Below, in pieces: positions 35,966 to 46,192 of a DNA stretch of 64,000 nt (position 1 is its first letter; every line of letters starts with the position of its first letter). The position numbers and the translations under genes were made by a program. The DNA is from Pseudoduganella albidiflava (GTDB lineage: Bacteria; Pseudomonadota; Gammaproteobacteria; Burkholderiales; Burkholderiaceae_D), in assembly GCF_004322755.1 (NCBI RefSeq), contig NZ_CP036401.1:5208001-5272000 (forward strand), read 5' to 3'. Below the pieces are notes generated by a model. The model was not told the DNA's origin and searched no databases. It saw only the letters and a program-made list of their open reading frames with translations.

Positions 35966-37786
35966 TCAGCGCCGCTTGGCCGGCCACTTGCCGGGCATGC
36001 GTTCGCGCAGCTTGTCCGCGACGGCGCCGAGGTGGGCATACCCGGCATAATCGGCGCCGACCCAGGTGGTGTACATGACCCCGTCCATCCCCGGCGGCAA
36101 CTGCTTGCCGAGCACGCCGAGCCAGTTGTTCACGCTGCTCAATTTATCGTAGTACAGGGCGATCACCTGCTTGTGGCCAGGGTCGGCAAACCGCTTCACC
36201 GAAGCGCGGCGCCCTTCGTCTTCAGCCGGCGTCATGATCGAGCCACCGGTCCAGTTGACGACGACGAAGCTGCGATCCAGCGCGACCGAGGATTTGCTCA
36301 GGTCGCCGTTGACCTGCCAGTAGCGCGGAATAGCGTTCATCGACGGATCGAACATGTCGTTCCACACCAGCTTTTCCACGGGCCGGCGGTAGCCGGTCAG
36401 CCGCGCGCCGACGCCATTGACCATGCGCGCCAGGTATTCTCCGGCGGTCTTCGGTGGCGGCTTGCAGCCCGGATCCCAGTTCATCACGCGGATCTCGTCG
36501 TAGTACATGAAATACCGGTCGACCTTCGAACCGGGAAACTTGCCGCCGAAAATCTTGTTGATCTCGTCGTAATACGCCTTCTGGATGTCGAAGTATTCAT
36601 CCCGGCAGGCGGTGGCCGGCGTACCCCAGCGCGACACCAGGTTTTCCGCCGACTGGTACCACGACACGTCGAGCACCTGGCCATCGCGGATGCGGCTGCC
36701 ACGCGGGATCGTCAGCTTTTCCGCGCCCACCGCGTAGTCGCCGCCTTCCCGGTACACCGTGCCATCCTTCCCTTTCACGACCAGCGGCAGCGAGGCGCGC
36801 CGCACCGGATGGGCCAGGCCGATCTCGCGCAATTCGATGTCGTCGACCCAGACCGCCGTCGACGGATCGCCCGCGCGCTGGTTGGACAGGTAGAACGTGA
36901 CCCAGGAAGCATTGCCGGTGTTGAACTCGAGGTCATACTTTTTCCAGTCCTGGCCGGCGCTGAACATCTTCGGGTCGGAATTGCCCCGCTCGTTCCATGT
37001 GCCATCCGGCTTGCTGCCCCAGCCGAGGTTGGACGAGGCATTGCGGTACACGGGCACGTTCTTGCCTTCCGCCAGGATCTGGATGAACAGTTTCGACGTG
37101 GGATAGCGCGGGCTGGCCTTCAGCCAGAACGACAGGCGGTAAGCCTTGTGCGGCGCCAGGTCGAAGCGGCGATACACCCGCGAGTTGTAGGCCGGGCCGG
37201 CGTTCGACGGCGACATCTTCATCGACCCGGAGGCCGCGGAGCCGCCGGTGTGGTCGGTCGTGCGGTCCAGCTTCACCCAGGCGGCATCGCGGGCCCAGCC
37301 GGCCTCGCTGGCGAAGTCGCCGTTCGTGACCAGGTTGGGGCCGCTCACCGTGGCGACGTCTTGCCGCACCGTGAACGACGCGCTGGCCGGCAGCGCTTCC
37401 ACCAGCTCCGGCTTGAGCAGCGTGGGAATCGCCGGACCGCCCCCTACCGGAATCAGTTCCACCCCTTGCGACGCGGCCAGCGCGATCAGCTCGGCCAGGT
37501 TCTTGCGCAGCAAGGCGGTCTTCCCGGTGGGCTTCAGCAAGATCTGGTAGCCGCCATCGCCGGCGGTATTGACCGCGATGCCGTTGTAGCCGTGCACCGC
37601 CGCATCGGCGATCACTTTTTTCAGGACTTCGACATCGGCCGGCACGGTGACATTGCCGCCAAAGTAGATCCAGCGCTTGGGGAAACAGTCCGGGCAATCG
37701 GCATCGGCGGCCACGGCGGGCGCGGCCAGCGAAGCCAACAGCGAAGCAAACAGCGCAGCGGTGGTCTTCCTTCGAAATACGCTCAT
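35966..37786 (-). CDS. Exported protein of unrecognised family with a carbohydrate-binding-like middle
   Basis: About 606 residues with a signal peptide (TTAALFASLLASLAAPAVAA). The N-terminal part (PKRWIYFGGNVTV, DAAVHGYNGIAVNTAGDGG) resembles a glycosidase-type TIM barrel. Residues about 160-340 look like a beta-sandwich carbohydrate-binding module (LVTNGDFASEAGW, KAYRLSFWLKASPRYP, VDDIELREI). The barrel seems to resume after it (KVDRYFMYYDEIRVMNWDPG, NDMFDPSMNA). Acidic pairs YYDE and NDMFD are possible catalytic residues. I infer a glycoside hydrolase but cannot name the family. The start at 37786 has AGAAAGG upstream; 37795 is an alternative. Confidence 0.7.
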   Translation of the reverse strand: MSVFRRKTTAALFASLLASLAAPAVAADADCPDCFPKRWIYFGGNVTVPADVEVLKKVIADAAVHGYNGIAVNTAGDGGYQILLKPTGKTALLRKNLAELIALAASQGVELIPVGGGPAIPTLLKPELVEALPASASFTVRQDVATVSGPNLVTNGDFASEAGWARDAAWVKLDRTTDHTGGSAASGSMKMSPSNAGPAYNSRVYRRFDLAPHKAYRLSFWLKASPRYPTSKLFIQILAEGKNVPVYRNASSNLGWGSKPDGTWNERGNSDPKMFSAGQDWKKYDLEFNTGNASWVTFYLSNQRAGDPSTAVWVDDIELREIGLAHPVRRASLPLVVKGKDGTVYREGGDYAVGAEKLTIPRGSRIRDGQVLDVSWYQSAENLVSRWGTPATACRDEYFDIQKAYYDEINKIFGGKFPGSKVDRYFMYYDEIRVMNWDPGCKPPPKTAGEYLARMVNGVGARLTGYRRPVEKLVWNDMFDPSMNAIPRYWQVNGDLSKSSVALDRSFVVVNWTGGSIMTPAEDEGRRASVKRFADPGHKQVIALYYDKLSSVNNWLGVLGKQLPPGMDGVMYTTWVGADYAGYAHLGAVADKLRERMPGKWPAKRR

Positions 37787-37820
37787 CCTGCTCATCCTTT
37801 CTCAGTTTCCCGCAAGAATA

Positions 37821-38450
37821 TCAGGAAGCGCTGCCGCGCCGCGCCAGCAACAGGCCGACGGCCGCGCCGGACAGCAGGCCGGCACAGGCGCGGTTGAAGA
37901 CCAGCCGGCCGCGCGGGCGCGCGAACCATTGCCGCAGCCGCGTACCGATCGCCGCGTAGATGGCGATCGCCACCAGTTCGAAGACCAGGAACAGCAAGCC
38001 CAGCAAGGCAAACTGGGGCACCATGGGCCGCCCCGGGTCGACGAATTGCGGCAGGAACGCGGTGAAGATCAGGATGGCTTTCGGGTTGCCAGCCGCCACC
38101 AGGAATTCCTGGCGGGCCAGCCGCACGAACCCGCCATCGCCGGTGGCGGCCGCGCCCTCCTCGCCCGGCCCGGCGCGCCACAACTGCCAGGCAAGCCAGA
38201 ACAGGTAGACGGCCCCCGCCACCTTGATCGCGTAGAACAGGGTTTCCGACGCATGCAGCACGACCGCCAGGCCGCTCGCCGCCAGCCCGATCATGCCGGC
38301 GAACGCCAGCAGCCGGCCCAGCCCGGCGACACAGGCGGCACGGAAACCGTAGCGCGTGGCATTGCTGATCGATAGCAGGTTGTTGGGCCCCGGCGCCAGG
38401 TTCAGCGCGAAGCAGGCGGGGATGAACAGCAGCAGCGTGGACAGGTCCAT
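37821..38450 (-). CDS. LysE/RhtB-type amino-acid exporter
   Basis: A 209-residue inner-membrane protein with about six helices. The signature FALNLAPGPNNLLSISNATRYG and the later QEFLVAAGNPKAILIFTAFLPQFV are typical of LysE/RhtB exporters of amino acids or related metabolites. The substrate is not predictable. The ATG at 38450 was chosen because the longer frame to 38837 overlaps the chitinase gene in another register. It lies 34 bp before the unrecognised exported protein on the same strand. Confidence 0.92.
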   Translation of the reverse strand: MDLSTLLLFIPACFALNLAPGPNNLLSISNATRYGFRAACVAGLGRLLAFAGMIGLAASGLAVVLHASETLFYAIKVAGAVYLFWLAWQLWRAGPGEEGAAATGDGGFVRLARQEFLVAAGNPKAILIFTAFLPQFVDPGRPMVPQFALLGLLFLVFELVAIAIYAAIGTRLRQWFARPRGRLVFNRACAGLLSGAAVGLLLARRGSAS

Positions 38451-38539
38451 GTGTTTCCTCGGCGTGGGTGGCGGCAATGGCCGGGCTCGGCGTGCGGCCA
38501 TTCTAGCGCCGGCACGGCCTGCCGCCAATCCGGCGCCGC

Positions 38540-41500
38540 TTACTTCAGGAACGCATCCTTGACCGCCTCCATCAGCGGATTGGTGCGGCCGTCGGCGCTG
38601 CCATAGTTCAGGGTCCAGATGATGGCGCCCCCTGCGCCGGTGGCGCGCACCCAGCGGCCCTTGGCGGCGATGCTGTTCTGGTCTTCGTAGGTCAGCATGC
38701 CCGACAGCTCGCGGTTGTATTGCGCCGTGCCCCGGTAGCCGCCCTGGTAGACGCGGTAGCCCATCTTCGCCGTGTCGTCCCAGTGGTACGTGCCGTGATC
38801 GAGGAAGCCGCCGTTCACCAGGTTGGCCCAGCTCCACGCCACATCGTTCGAGCTGACGGGCGTGACCGGCTGGTCCGGCCCCGTCACCGGCGGCGCATAG
38901 CTCATGCCGTAGAAACCGATGCCGATGCCCAGCTTCCCGCGCTCGATGCCGGCGTTCTGGTAGGCCTGCAGGCTCGATGCCAGGTCCATCGGGTGGCTGG
39001 CCGTATGGCCTTCGATCGGGCTGAACGTGGTGGTGCTCCAGCCGTCCGCCGCGAAGCCCAGCGCATAGCTCATCAGGTTGAACTGGTCGACGATCGATGC
39101 CACGGTCACTTTCCAGGCCGGTACCGTTTCATAGTTCATGTTCATCGCGTAGTTCGGGAACGTGATCAGGAAACCGCCGTCCCGCCAGCGGGCACGCGCC
39201 TTCGCGCCGGCGCGCAGGTCGGCGATCAGCGCGGTCAGGCGGAACTGCGCCTGCTCGGTATCGAGCACGTCTTCCCAGTCGAGATCGATGCCGTCGTAGC
39301 CATGGGCTTCCAGGTAATCCAGCACGTTGTTCACGAAGACAGGGCGCAGGGCCGGCGCGGTGGAGCGCAGGAAGCCCTGGCCGTCGCCCATGCCGCCGAT
39401 CATCAGCAGCGCCTTCACGCCGGCCGCGTGGGCTTTGTCCACCAGGTAGTCTTCCACGCTCTTCGCGCTGACCGAGCCCAGCGTGCCGGCATCGTGCGCG
39501 GTGCCGGCACCCTTCACCACCTCGCCCGGCGCGCCGCCCAGCGTGCCGCCGCCCGGCGCCACGCGGCCGAAGACATAGTGCGTCATCGCGCTCATGTCCA
39601 CGTGCTGCGGCGCATAGTCCGGCCAGAACCAGCCGGCATAGTATGCCGTCACCCACGGCAGCGCGCCGTTGGCGGCGGGTACCGGTTCGAGCGGCGGCAG
39701 CGTGTCGGGCGGCGGCGGGAAATCGGCGCGCACCGAGACGATGGTCGACGCCACGACGCCGGCGGCATCGGTGACGGTCAGCGTGACGAGATAATCGCCG
39801 GCCTTCGCATACGTGTGGCTGGCAGTGGCACCGCTGGCCGTGGCGCCGTCGCCGAAGCTCCAGTCCCAGCGCACCACGGGCTTCTCATGCACGTCGCGCG
39901 AGGCACCGCCATCGAAGTCGAAGCGCAACACGGTGGCGGACGGCATCGATGACGTCATCCGGGCGAACGGCTGCACGCTGTCGGCGCCCAGCAGGAACGC
40001 CTGCTTCACGGCGTTCAGCAGCGGATTGTTCAGGCCGTCCGGGCTGCCGTAGTTGATGGTCCAGAGGATCGTGCCGCCCAGCCCTTTCGCGCGCACCCAC
40101 TTGCCCTTGGCGGCGATGCTGGCCGGATCTTCGTAGCTGAGGAAGCCGGCGGTACCCCAGTTGTATTGCGCGTGCCCCGTGAAACCGCCCGGGTAGTAGC
40201 GGTAGCCCATCTGCGCCACGTCGTCCCACACATACGTGCCGGCCGCCAGGAAGCCGCCGTTGACCAGGTTCGCGTAGCTCCACGTGGCGTCGTTCGATTC
40301 CTGCATGGTCACCGGCTGATCGGGGCCGGTGGCCGGTGCCGTGTAGTTCGAGCCATAGAAGCCGATGCCGATGCCGATCTTCGCCGGCGCGATGCCGGCA
40401 TCGATGTAGGCCTGCACCGTGCTGGAGATATCGCTCGGATGGGTGCCGGACTGCCCGCCGATCGGCGCGAAGTGCCAGGTGGTCCAGCCGCCATGGCCGA
40501 ATGCCATCTGGTAGGTCATGATGTTGAACTGGTCGACCAGCTGCGCCATCTCCACCTTCCAGGGCGGCACCACGTCGTAGTTCATGTTCAGGATGCTGGT
40601 CGGCCAGGCCACCAGCAGCGGCCGGTCGCGGTAGCGCGGGTGGAACGCGGCAGCCGCCTTCAGCTCCGTGACCAGGGCGATCAGCTGCTGCTGGTCGGCG
40701 GCCGTCTCGAGCCGGTCTTCCCAGTCGATGTCGACGCCGTCGTAATCGTGCGCCGACAGGTACGCCAGCAGGTTGGCGATGAATGTCTGCCGCAGTGCCG
40801 GCGTGGTCGACGCGGCGAAGCCGGGTCCATCGTCGTTCCCGCCCAGCATCAGCAAGGCCTTGATGCCGGACGCGTGGGCGCGCTGCACCAGGTAATCCTC
40901 GACGCTCTTCGTGGTCACGCCGGCGGGGAGCTGCCCCGCTTCGTGCGCCGTACCGGCGCCCGGCACGATCTCGCCCGGCTTGCCGCCCAGCGTGCCGCCG
41001 CCCGGCGCCACGCGGCCGAACACCACGTGCGTCATCGCGCTCATGTCGATGTTCTGCGGCTGGTAATCGTGCCAGAACCAGCCGGCGTAGTAGCCGGTGA
41101 CCCATGGCGTGGTGGCGGCCACCGCGCCCGTCACGTCCACCGTCAGTGCCAGCGTCGCCGTCGCGCCACGGTTATCCCTGACGGTCAGCGTGGCGGCATA
41201 GGTGCCCGGCCTGGCATAGGTGTGTGCAACGCGTGCCCCGGTGCCGGACGCGCCGTCGCCGAACGTCCACGCATGGCTGGCGATGGTGCCATCGCTGTCG
41301 GACGATCCGGCCGCATCGAAGTCCACGGCAAGCTTGCCCGACACGGGCACCGCGACGGCCATCGGCACCGGCGCACGGTTGCCAGCCACGGTGACCGGCA
41401 CCTCGGCGGACGCGGTGCTGCCACGGTCGTCCAGGACCGTCAGCCGCGCCGGATAGGTGCCGGGTGCCTTGTACGTGTGGCTGACCCTCGCGCCCTTGGC

Positions 41501-41974
41501 CGCGGTACCGTCGCCGAAGGTCCAGGCGTAGGCGACGACGCGGCCATCGTGGTCGCGCGAAGCGCCGCCGTCGAACGTGGCCGCCAGCGTGCCGGGAGTG
41601 GCCGTTGCGCTGCCCGCCGCTTCCGGCAGCATGTTCGGTTTCGGCTGCACGGTCACGGCGAAGCCCTTGCTGGCGCTCGCGCCGCGGTCGTCCTTCACGG
41701 TGAGGGTGGCCTGGTAGGTGCCGGCCCTGGCGTACATGTGAGAAGCATCCGGGCCGGTGCCCGTGGTGCCGTCGCCGAACTTCCAGCTCCACGACACCAC
41801 GTGGCCATCGCGGTCGACGGAATCGCCACCGCCGAACACGATGATGGGTTCACCGGGGAATTGTTCCCAGCGCGGCACGGGCACCGGCGTGGCATTGGTG
41901 GCGGCGTGGACTGAACTGGCGAAGCCGGCGGCAAGCACGGCCAGCAGCAGGGTCTTCCTGGCAGACAGGTTCAT
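38540..41974 (-). CDS. Secreted chitinase with two GH18 domains and four PKD domains
   Basis: A 1144-residue exported enzyme (signal MNLSARKTLLLAVLAAGFAS, cleavage near VHA-AT). Three PKD-type domains occupy about residues 30-285, each with a W-x-FGDG turn and an HTYAxxGTY-like strand. The first GH18 domain (about 290-665) carries DGVDIDWE with E419; a fourth PKD domain follows (about 672-750); the second GH18 (about 772-1144) carries DGIDLDWE with E901. Both have intact DxxDxDxE motifs. The two GH18 domains are clear duplicates, including the shared FGRVAPGGGTLGG stretch. It should degrade chitin outside the cell and feed the GlcNAc island at 11-25 kb. Confidence 0.95.
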   Translation of the reverse strand: MNLSARKTLLLAVLAAGFASSVHAATNATPVPVPRWEQFPGEPIIVFGGGDSVDRDGHVVSWSWKFGDGTTGTGPDASHMYARAGTYQATLTVKDDRGASASKGFAVTVQPKPNMLPEAAGSATATPGTLAATFDGGASRDHDGRVVAYAWTFGDGTAAKGARVSHTYKAPGTYPARLTVLDDRGSTASAEVPVTVAGNRAPVPMAVAVPVSGKLAVDFDAAGSSDSDGTIASHAWTFGDGASGTGARVAHTYARPGTYAATLTVRDNRGATATLALTVDVTGAVAATTPWVTGYYAGWFWHDYQPQNIDMSAMTHVVFGRVAPGGGTLGGKPGEIVPGAGTAHEAGQLPAGVTTKSVEDYLVQRAHASGIKALLMLGGNDDGPGFAASTTPALRQTFIANLLAYLSAHDYDGVDIDWEDRLETAADQQQLIALVTELKAAAAFHPRYRDRPLLVAWPTSILNMNYDVVPPWKVEMAQLVDQFNIMTYQMAFGHGGWTTWHFAPIGGQSGTHPSDISSTVQAYIDAGIAPAKIGIGIGFYGSNYTAPATGPDQPVTMQESNDATWSYANLVNGGFLAAGTYVWDDVAQMGYRYYPGGFTGHAQYNWGTAGFLSYEDPASIAAKGKWVRAKGLGGTILWTINYGSPDGLNNPLLNAVKQAFLLGADSVQPFARMTSSMPSATVLRFDFDGGASRDVHEKPVVRWDWSFGDGATASGATASHTYAKAGDYLVTLTVTDAAGVVASTIVSVRADFPPPPDTLPPLEPVPAANGALPWVTAYYAGWFWPDYAPQHVDMSAMTHYVFGRVAPGGGTLGGAPGEVVKGAGTAHDAGTLGSVSAKSVEDYLVDKAHAAGVKALLMIGGMGDGQGFLRSTAPALRPVFVNNVLDYLEAHGYDGIDLDWEDVLDTEQAQFRLTALIADLRAGAKARARWRDGGFLITFPNYAMNMNYETVPAWKVTVASIVDQFNLMSYALGFAADGWSTTTFSPIEGHTASHPMDLASSLQAYQNAGIERGKLGIGIGFYGMSYAPPVTGPDQPVTPVSSNDVAWSWANLVNGGFLDHGTYHWDDTAKMGYRVYQGGYRGTAQYNRELSGMLTYEDQNSIAAKGRWVRATGAGGAIIWTLNYGSADGRTNPLMEAVKDAFLK

Positions 41975-42216
41975 GACTGATCTCGGAACGGCGGCCGCAC
42001 CGGGCCGCCTGAGCGGGACGCCTCATTTCCTAGAGGCAACGCATGAAAGCGTACAGGAAGGTTTTACGGTGTTAAACCGGCATTACAAAACTGCGTAACA
42101 AGCGCTACAGTTTGGTGAAACTTTCGTTGCGTCGGCGCTGCGGTGCTGCCGTGCGGGGAGGCAGCGCTGCAGTCTGGCGAGATTGCCGTCACCGCAGCGC
42201 GATTGCCTGCCCGGGC

Positions 42217-44007
42217 TTAGAACATCTCTTCCGGCAGCGCCAGCACGCCGGCGTGGCCCTCGACGATGGCGGCGCGCATCGCGGTCGATTGCGCCACGAA
42301 GTGGTCGGCAAAGAAGCGGGCGGTGGTGATCTTGGCGCGGTAGAACGACGCATCGCCAGCGCCGGACGACAGCTTCTGCTGCGCGATCAGGGCGGCGCGC
42401 GCCATCTGCCAGCCGCCCAGCACGATGCCGGCCAGCTTCAGGTAGGTCACGCTGCCGGCGAACACCGCCTTCACGTCGCTCTTCGCGTTGGCCAGCACGA
42501 AATCGACCACCGCTTCGAGGTCGGTGGCGCCCTGCTCCAGCCGCGCACGGATGACGGCCAGGTCGCCGCTTTCCAGTTCGCCCAGCTGGGTGGCCGTTGC
42601 GCGCGCCTGCGCCAGCAGGTGCCTGGCCACCTTGCCGCCGTCGCGCAGCGTCTTGCGGCCCACCAGGTCGTTGGCCTGGATCGCCGTGGTGCCTTCGTAG
42701 ATCGTCAGGATCTTCGCGTCGCGGTAGTGCTGCGCGGCGCCGGTCTCCTCGATGAAGCCCATGCCGCCATGCACCTGCACGCCGTCGCGCGCCACGTTCT
42801 CGCTCATTTCCGTCGACCAGCCCTTGATCACGGGGACCAGGTATTCGTAGATGGCCTGGTGCGCCGCGCGCGTTTCCTCGTCCTCGTGGTGGTGGGCGAT
42901 GTCGTGGAAGCCGGCGCCCACGTAGGCCAGCGCGCGCGCCGCCTCGGTCTGCGCCCGCATCGACATCAGCATGCGCCGCACATCCGGGTGGTGGATGATC
43001 GGCACCGGGCCGCTGGAGCCGGCCAGGTCGCGCGACTGCACGCGGTCGCGGGCGAACGCCACGGCCTTCTGGTACGCGTTCTCGGCCAGGCCGATACCCT
43101 GCATGCCCACGCCGAAACGGGCCGCGTTCATCATGATGAACATGTATTCGAGGCCGCGGTTTTCCTCGCCCACCAGCGTGCCGATCGCGCCGCCGTTGTC
43201 GCCGAACTGCAGCACCGCCGTGGGGCTGGCCTTGATGCCCAGCTTGTGCTCGATGGAGACGCAGTGCGCGTCGTTGCGCGCGCCCAGCGAACCGTCCGCG
43301 TTGACGAGGAACTTCGGCACGATGAACAGCGAGATGCCCTTCACGCCCGGCGGCGCATCCGGCGTGCGCGCCAGCACCAGGTGCACGATGTTTTCCGTCA
43401 TGTCGTGCTCGCCGTAGGTGATGAAGATCTTGGTGCCGAAGATCTTGTAGGTACCGTCGCCCTGCGGCTCGGCGCGGGTGCGCACGGCGGCCAGGTCCGA
43501 ACCGGCCTGCGGTTCCGTCAGGTTCATCGTGCCGGTCCATTGACCGGTCACGAGCGGCTCCAGGTACGTGGCCTTCTGCTCGTCGCTGCCCGCCGTCATC
43601 AGCGCTTCGATGGCGCCGTCGGACAGCAGCGCCACCAGGGCGAACGACAGGTTCGCCCCGTGCAGCATTTCCACGCACGGCGTGCCGACCAGCTTCGGCA
43701 AGCCCTGGCCGCCGAAGTCCTGCGGGTGCTGCAAGCCTTGCCAGCCGGCGTCGGCGAACTGGCGGAAGGCTTCCTTGAAACCCTTGGTGGTGGTGACCTG
43801 GCCGTCGTGCCAGTAGCTGGGCTCCTTGTCGCCGGCGTGGTTCAGCGGCTCGATCACGCCGCTGACGAACTTGGCGTTTTCTTCCAGCACGGCTTCGGCC
43901 GTGTCGCGCGTGGCGTCCTCGCAGCCGGGCAGCGCGCTGATGGCATCCAGGTTGGCCAGTTCGCTCATCACGAACAGCATGTCTTTGATCGGGGCGGTAT
44001 AGCTCAT
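42217..44007 (-). CDS. Acyl-CoA dehydrogenase with C-terminal extension
   Basis: A 596-residue flavoprotein that oxidises acyl-CoA to enoyl-CoA and passes electrons to ETF. Flavin-binding stretches are visible (GTMNLTEPQAGSDLAAVRT, FITYGEHDMT), and the C-terminal domain beyond residue about 450 places it in the long-form group with an acyl-CoA dehydrogenase C-terminal domain. The ATG at 44007 begins MSYTAPIKDMLFVMSELA, typical of this group. It lies just after etfA-etfB on the same strand, but a terminator separates them. The preferred chain length is unknown. Confidence 0.95.
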   Translation of the reverse strand: MSYTAPIKDMLFVMSELANLDAISALPGCEDATRDTAEAVLEENAKFVSGVIEPLNHAGDKEPSYWHDGQVTTTKGFKEAFRQFADAGWQGLQHPQDFGGQGLPKLVGTPCVEMLHGANLSFALVALLSDGAIEALMTAGSDEQKATYLEPLVTGQWTGTMNLTEPQAGSDLAAVRTRAEPQGDGTYKIFGTKIFITYGEHDMTENIVHLVLARTPDAPPGVKGISLFIVPKFLVNADGSLGARNDAHCVSIEHKLGIKASPTAVLQFGDNGGAIGTLVGEENRGLEYMFIMMNAARFGVGMQGIGLAENAYQKAVAFARDRVQSRDLAGSSGPVPIIHHPDVRRMLMSMRAQTEAARALAYVGAGFHDIAHHHEDEETRAAHQAIYEYLVPVIKGWSTEMSENVARDGVQVHGGMGFIEETGAAQHYRDAKILTIYEGTTAIQANDLVGRKTLRDGGKVARHLLAQARATATQLGELESGDLAVIRARLEQGATDLEAVVDFVLANAKSDVKAVFAGSVTYLKLAGIVLGGWQMARAALIAQQKLSSGAGDASFYRAKITTARFFADHFVAQSTAMRAAIVEGHAGVLALPEEMF

Positions 44008-44017
44008 TGTCGTCTCC

Positions 44018-44064
44018 AAAAAAAAAGCCACGGTGGCCGGGCGGTGGTGCCTGGCCAGCGTGGC
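44018..44064 (-). terminator. Terminator or attenuator between etfA and the acyl-CoA dehydrogenase gene
   Basis: On the minus strand GCCACGCTGGCC pairs with GGCCACCGTGGC across a GC-rich loop, then a run of eight or nine T leads straight into GGAGA and the ATG at 44007. The T run abuts the ribosome-binding site, so it could act both as the etf terminator and as a leader regulating the dehydrogenase. Confidence 0.8.
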
Positions 44065-44093
44065 TCGATGTCAGCTTGTTCCCTCGTGCGGAA

Positions 44094-45026
<933 letters not shown>

Positions 45027-45043
45027 GATTTTTCCTTGTCTGT

Positions 45044-45108
45044 TACCCCAGAGGCAGAGGCAGGGGTCTGACCCGCCGGGTCAGACCCCAGGTTTTGCAC
45101 CTGGGGTG
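45044..45108. repeat. Long GGGGTCAGACCC palindrome between etfB and etfA
   Basis: Inner arms ggggtctgaccc/gggtcagacccc at 45063-45089 around GCC, and outer arms TACCCCAG (45044) and CTGGGGTGA (45101). It is the only full copy lying between two genes of one apparent operon. Confidence 0.9.
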
Positions 45109-45136
45109 AAAATATGCGTTTCGGGCTCGCCGACTG

Positions 45137-45886
45137 TTAGATGACTTTGGCTTCGGTGCGCAGCTTCGACACCAGCGTGGCAACGTCCGGCACCATGACA
45201 CCGGCGGAGCGCTTGGCCGGCTCGGCCACTTTCAGCGTCTTCAGGCGCGGCGTCACGTCCACGCCCAGGTCTTCCGGCTTGATCGTTTCCAGCGGCTTTT
45301 TCTTTGCCTTCATGATGTTCGGCAGCGTCACGTAGCGCGGTTCGTTCAGGCGCAGGTCGGTGGTGACGATGGCCGGCAGCGCCAGCGACAGCGTTTCCAG
45401 GCCGCCATCGACTTCACGGGTCACAGTCACCTTGCCGTCTTCCAGCACCACTTTCGAGGCGAACGTGGCTTGCGGCCAGCCCAGCAGCGCGCCCAGCATC
45501 TGGCCGGTCTGGTTCGAATCGTCGTCGATGGCCTGCTTGCCCAGGATGATCAGCTGCGGCTGTTCCTTGTCGGCCAGCGCCTTCAGCAGCTTGGCCACGG
45601 CCAGCGGCTCCAGGTCGGCGGTCGTTTCGATCAGCACGCCGCGGTCGGCGCCGATCGCCATGCCCGTGCGCAGTGTTTCCTGGCACTGCGCCACGCCGGC
45701 GGATACCGCCACGATCTCGGTCACCTTGCCCGCTTCCTTCAGGCGCGTGGCTTCTTCCAGGGCGATCTCGTCGAACGGATTCATCGACATTTTGACGTTG
45801 GCGATATCGACGCCAGTGCCGTCGGACTTCACGCGTACCTTGACGTTGTAGTCGACCACGCGCTTGACAGGTACCAGGACTTTCAT
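45137..45886 (-). CDS. etfB: Electron transfer flavoprotein beta subunit
   Basis: A 249-residue AMP-binding subunit of ETF. It begins [19 protein letters not shown] and contains the signature region [20 protein letters not shown], both standard. It forms a heterodimer with EtfA, encoded next. The ATG at 45886 follows AAGGC-type sequence; the frame to 45949 extends beyond the conserved start. A TATAAT (45931-45926, minus) lies 40 bp upstream, but I see no convincing -35. Confidence 0.97.
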   Translation of the reverse strand: MKVLVPVKRVVDYNVKVRVKSDGTGVDIANVKMSMNPFDEIALEEATRLKEAGKVTEIVAVSAGVAQCQETLRTGMAIGADRGVLIETTADLEPLAVAKLLKALADKEQPQLIILGKQAIDDDSNQTGQMLGALLGWPQATFASKVVLEDGKVTVTREVDGGLETLSLALPAIVTTDLRLNEPRYVTLPNIMKAKKKPLETIKPEDLGVDVTPRLKTLKVAEPAKRSAGVMVPDVATLVSKLRTEAKVI

Positions 45887-46192
45887 GGGATGCCTTTGGG
45901 AAAAGTGATAAGTGAAATGGGCTAGATTATAGAAGTTTTTCCAGGCCACGGCGGAATTAAAGCACGACCGTACGATTTCATGTTAGTAGCAGTCCTCTAA
46001 AACGAATCTTGTTCGACGGGGTCGCTCGACAGGTACTGAAAATTCCGTTTCCGGCGCCAATGCCAGCCATGGGTCGGCCATGAGTGAGCCTGATTCAGCC
46101 ATGGAAACAACAAGGGGACAGTCCTGCTGCCAGGAACTGTCCCCTTGTTGATGCCATCGCCCTGCGGCGGCGGCGCCGTCACTGCCCTCGGG
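45887..46192. other. Intergenic region between etfB and the TusA-like gene
   Basis: About 305 bp with no supported gene. The right half holds a 43-bp hairpin listed separately. The left part contains the likely etfB promoter (TATAAT on the minus strand at 45931-45926). Confidence 0.55.
46108..46150. repeat. REP-like hairpin CAACAAGGGGACAGT...ACTGTCCCCTTGTTG
   Basis: Arms of 19 and 20 bases (46108-46126 and 46131-46150) pair almost perfectly around CTGC, with one extra A. The GGGGACAGT motif resembles REP elements mobilised by REP-associated tyrosine transposases. It lies 43 bp downstream of the TusA-like gene. Confidence 0.8.
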
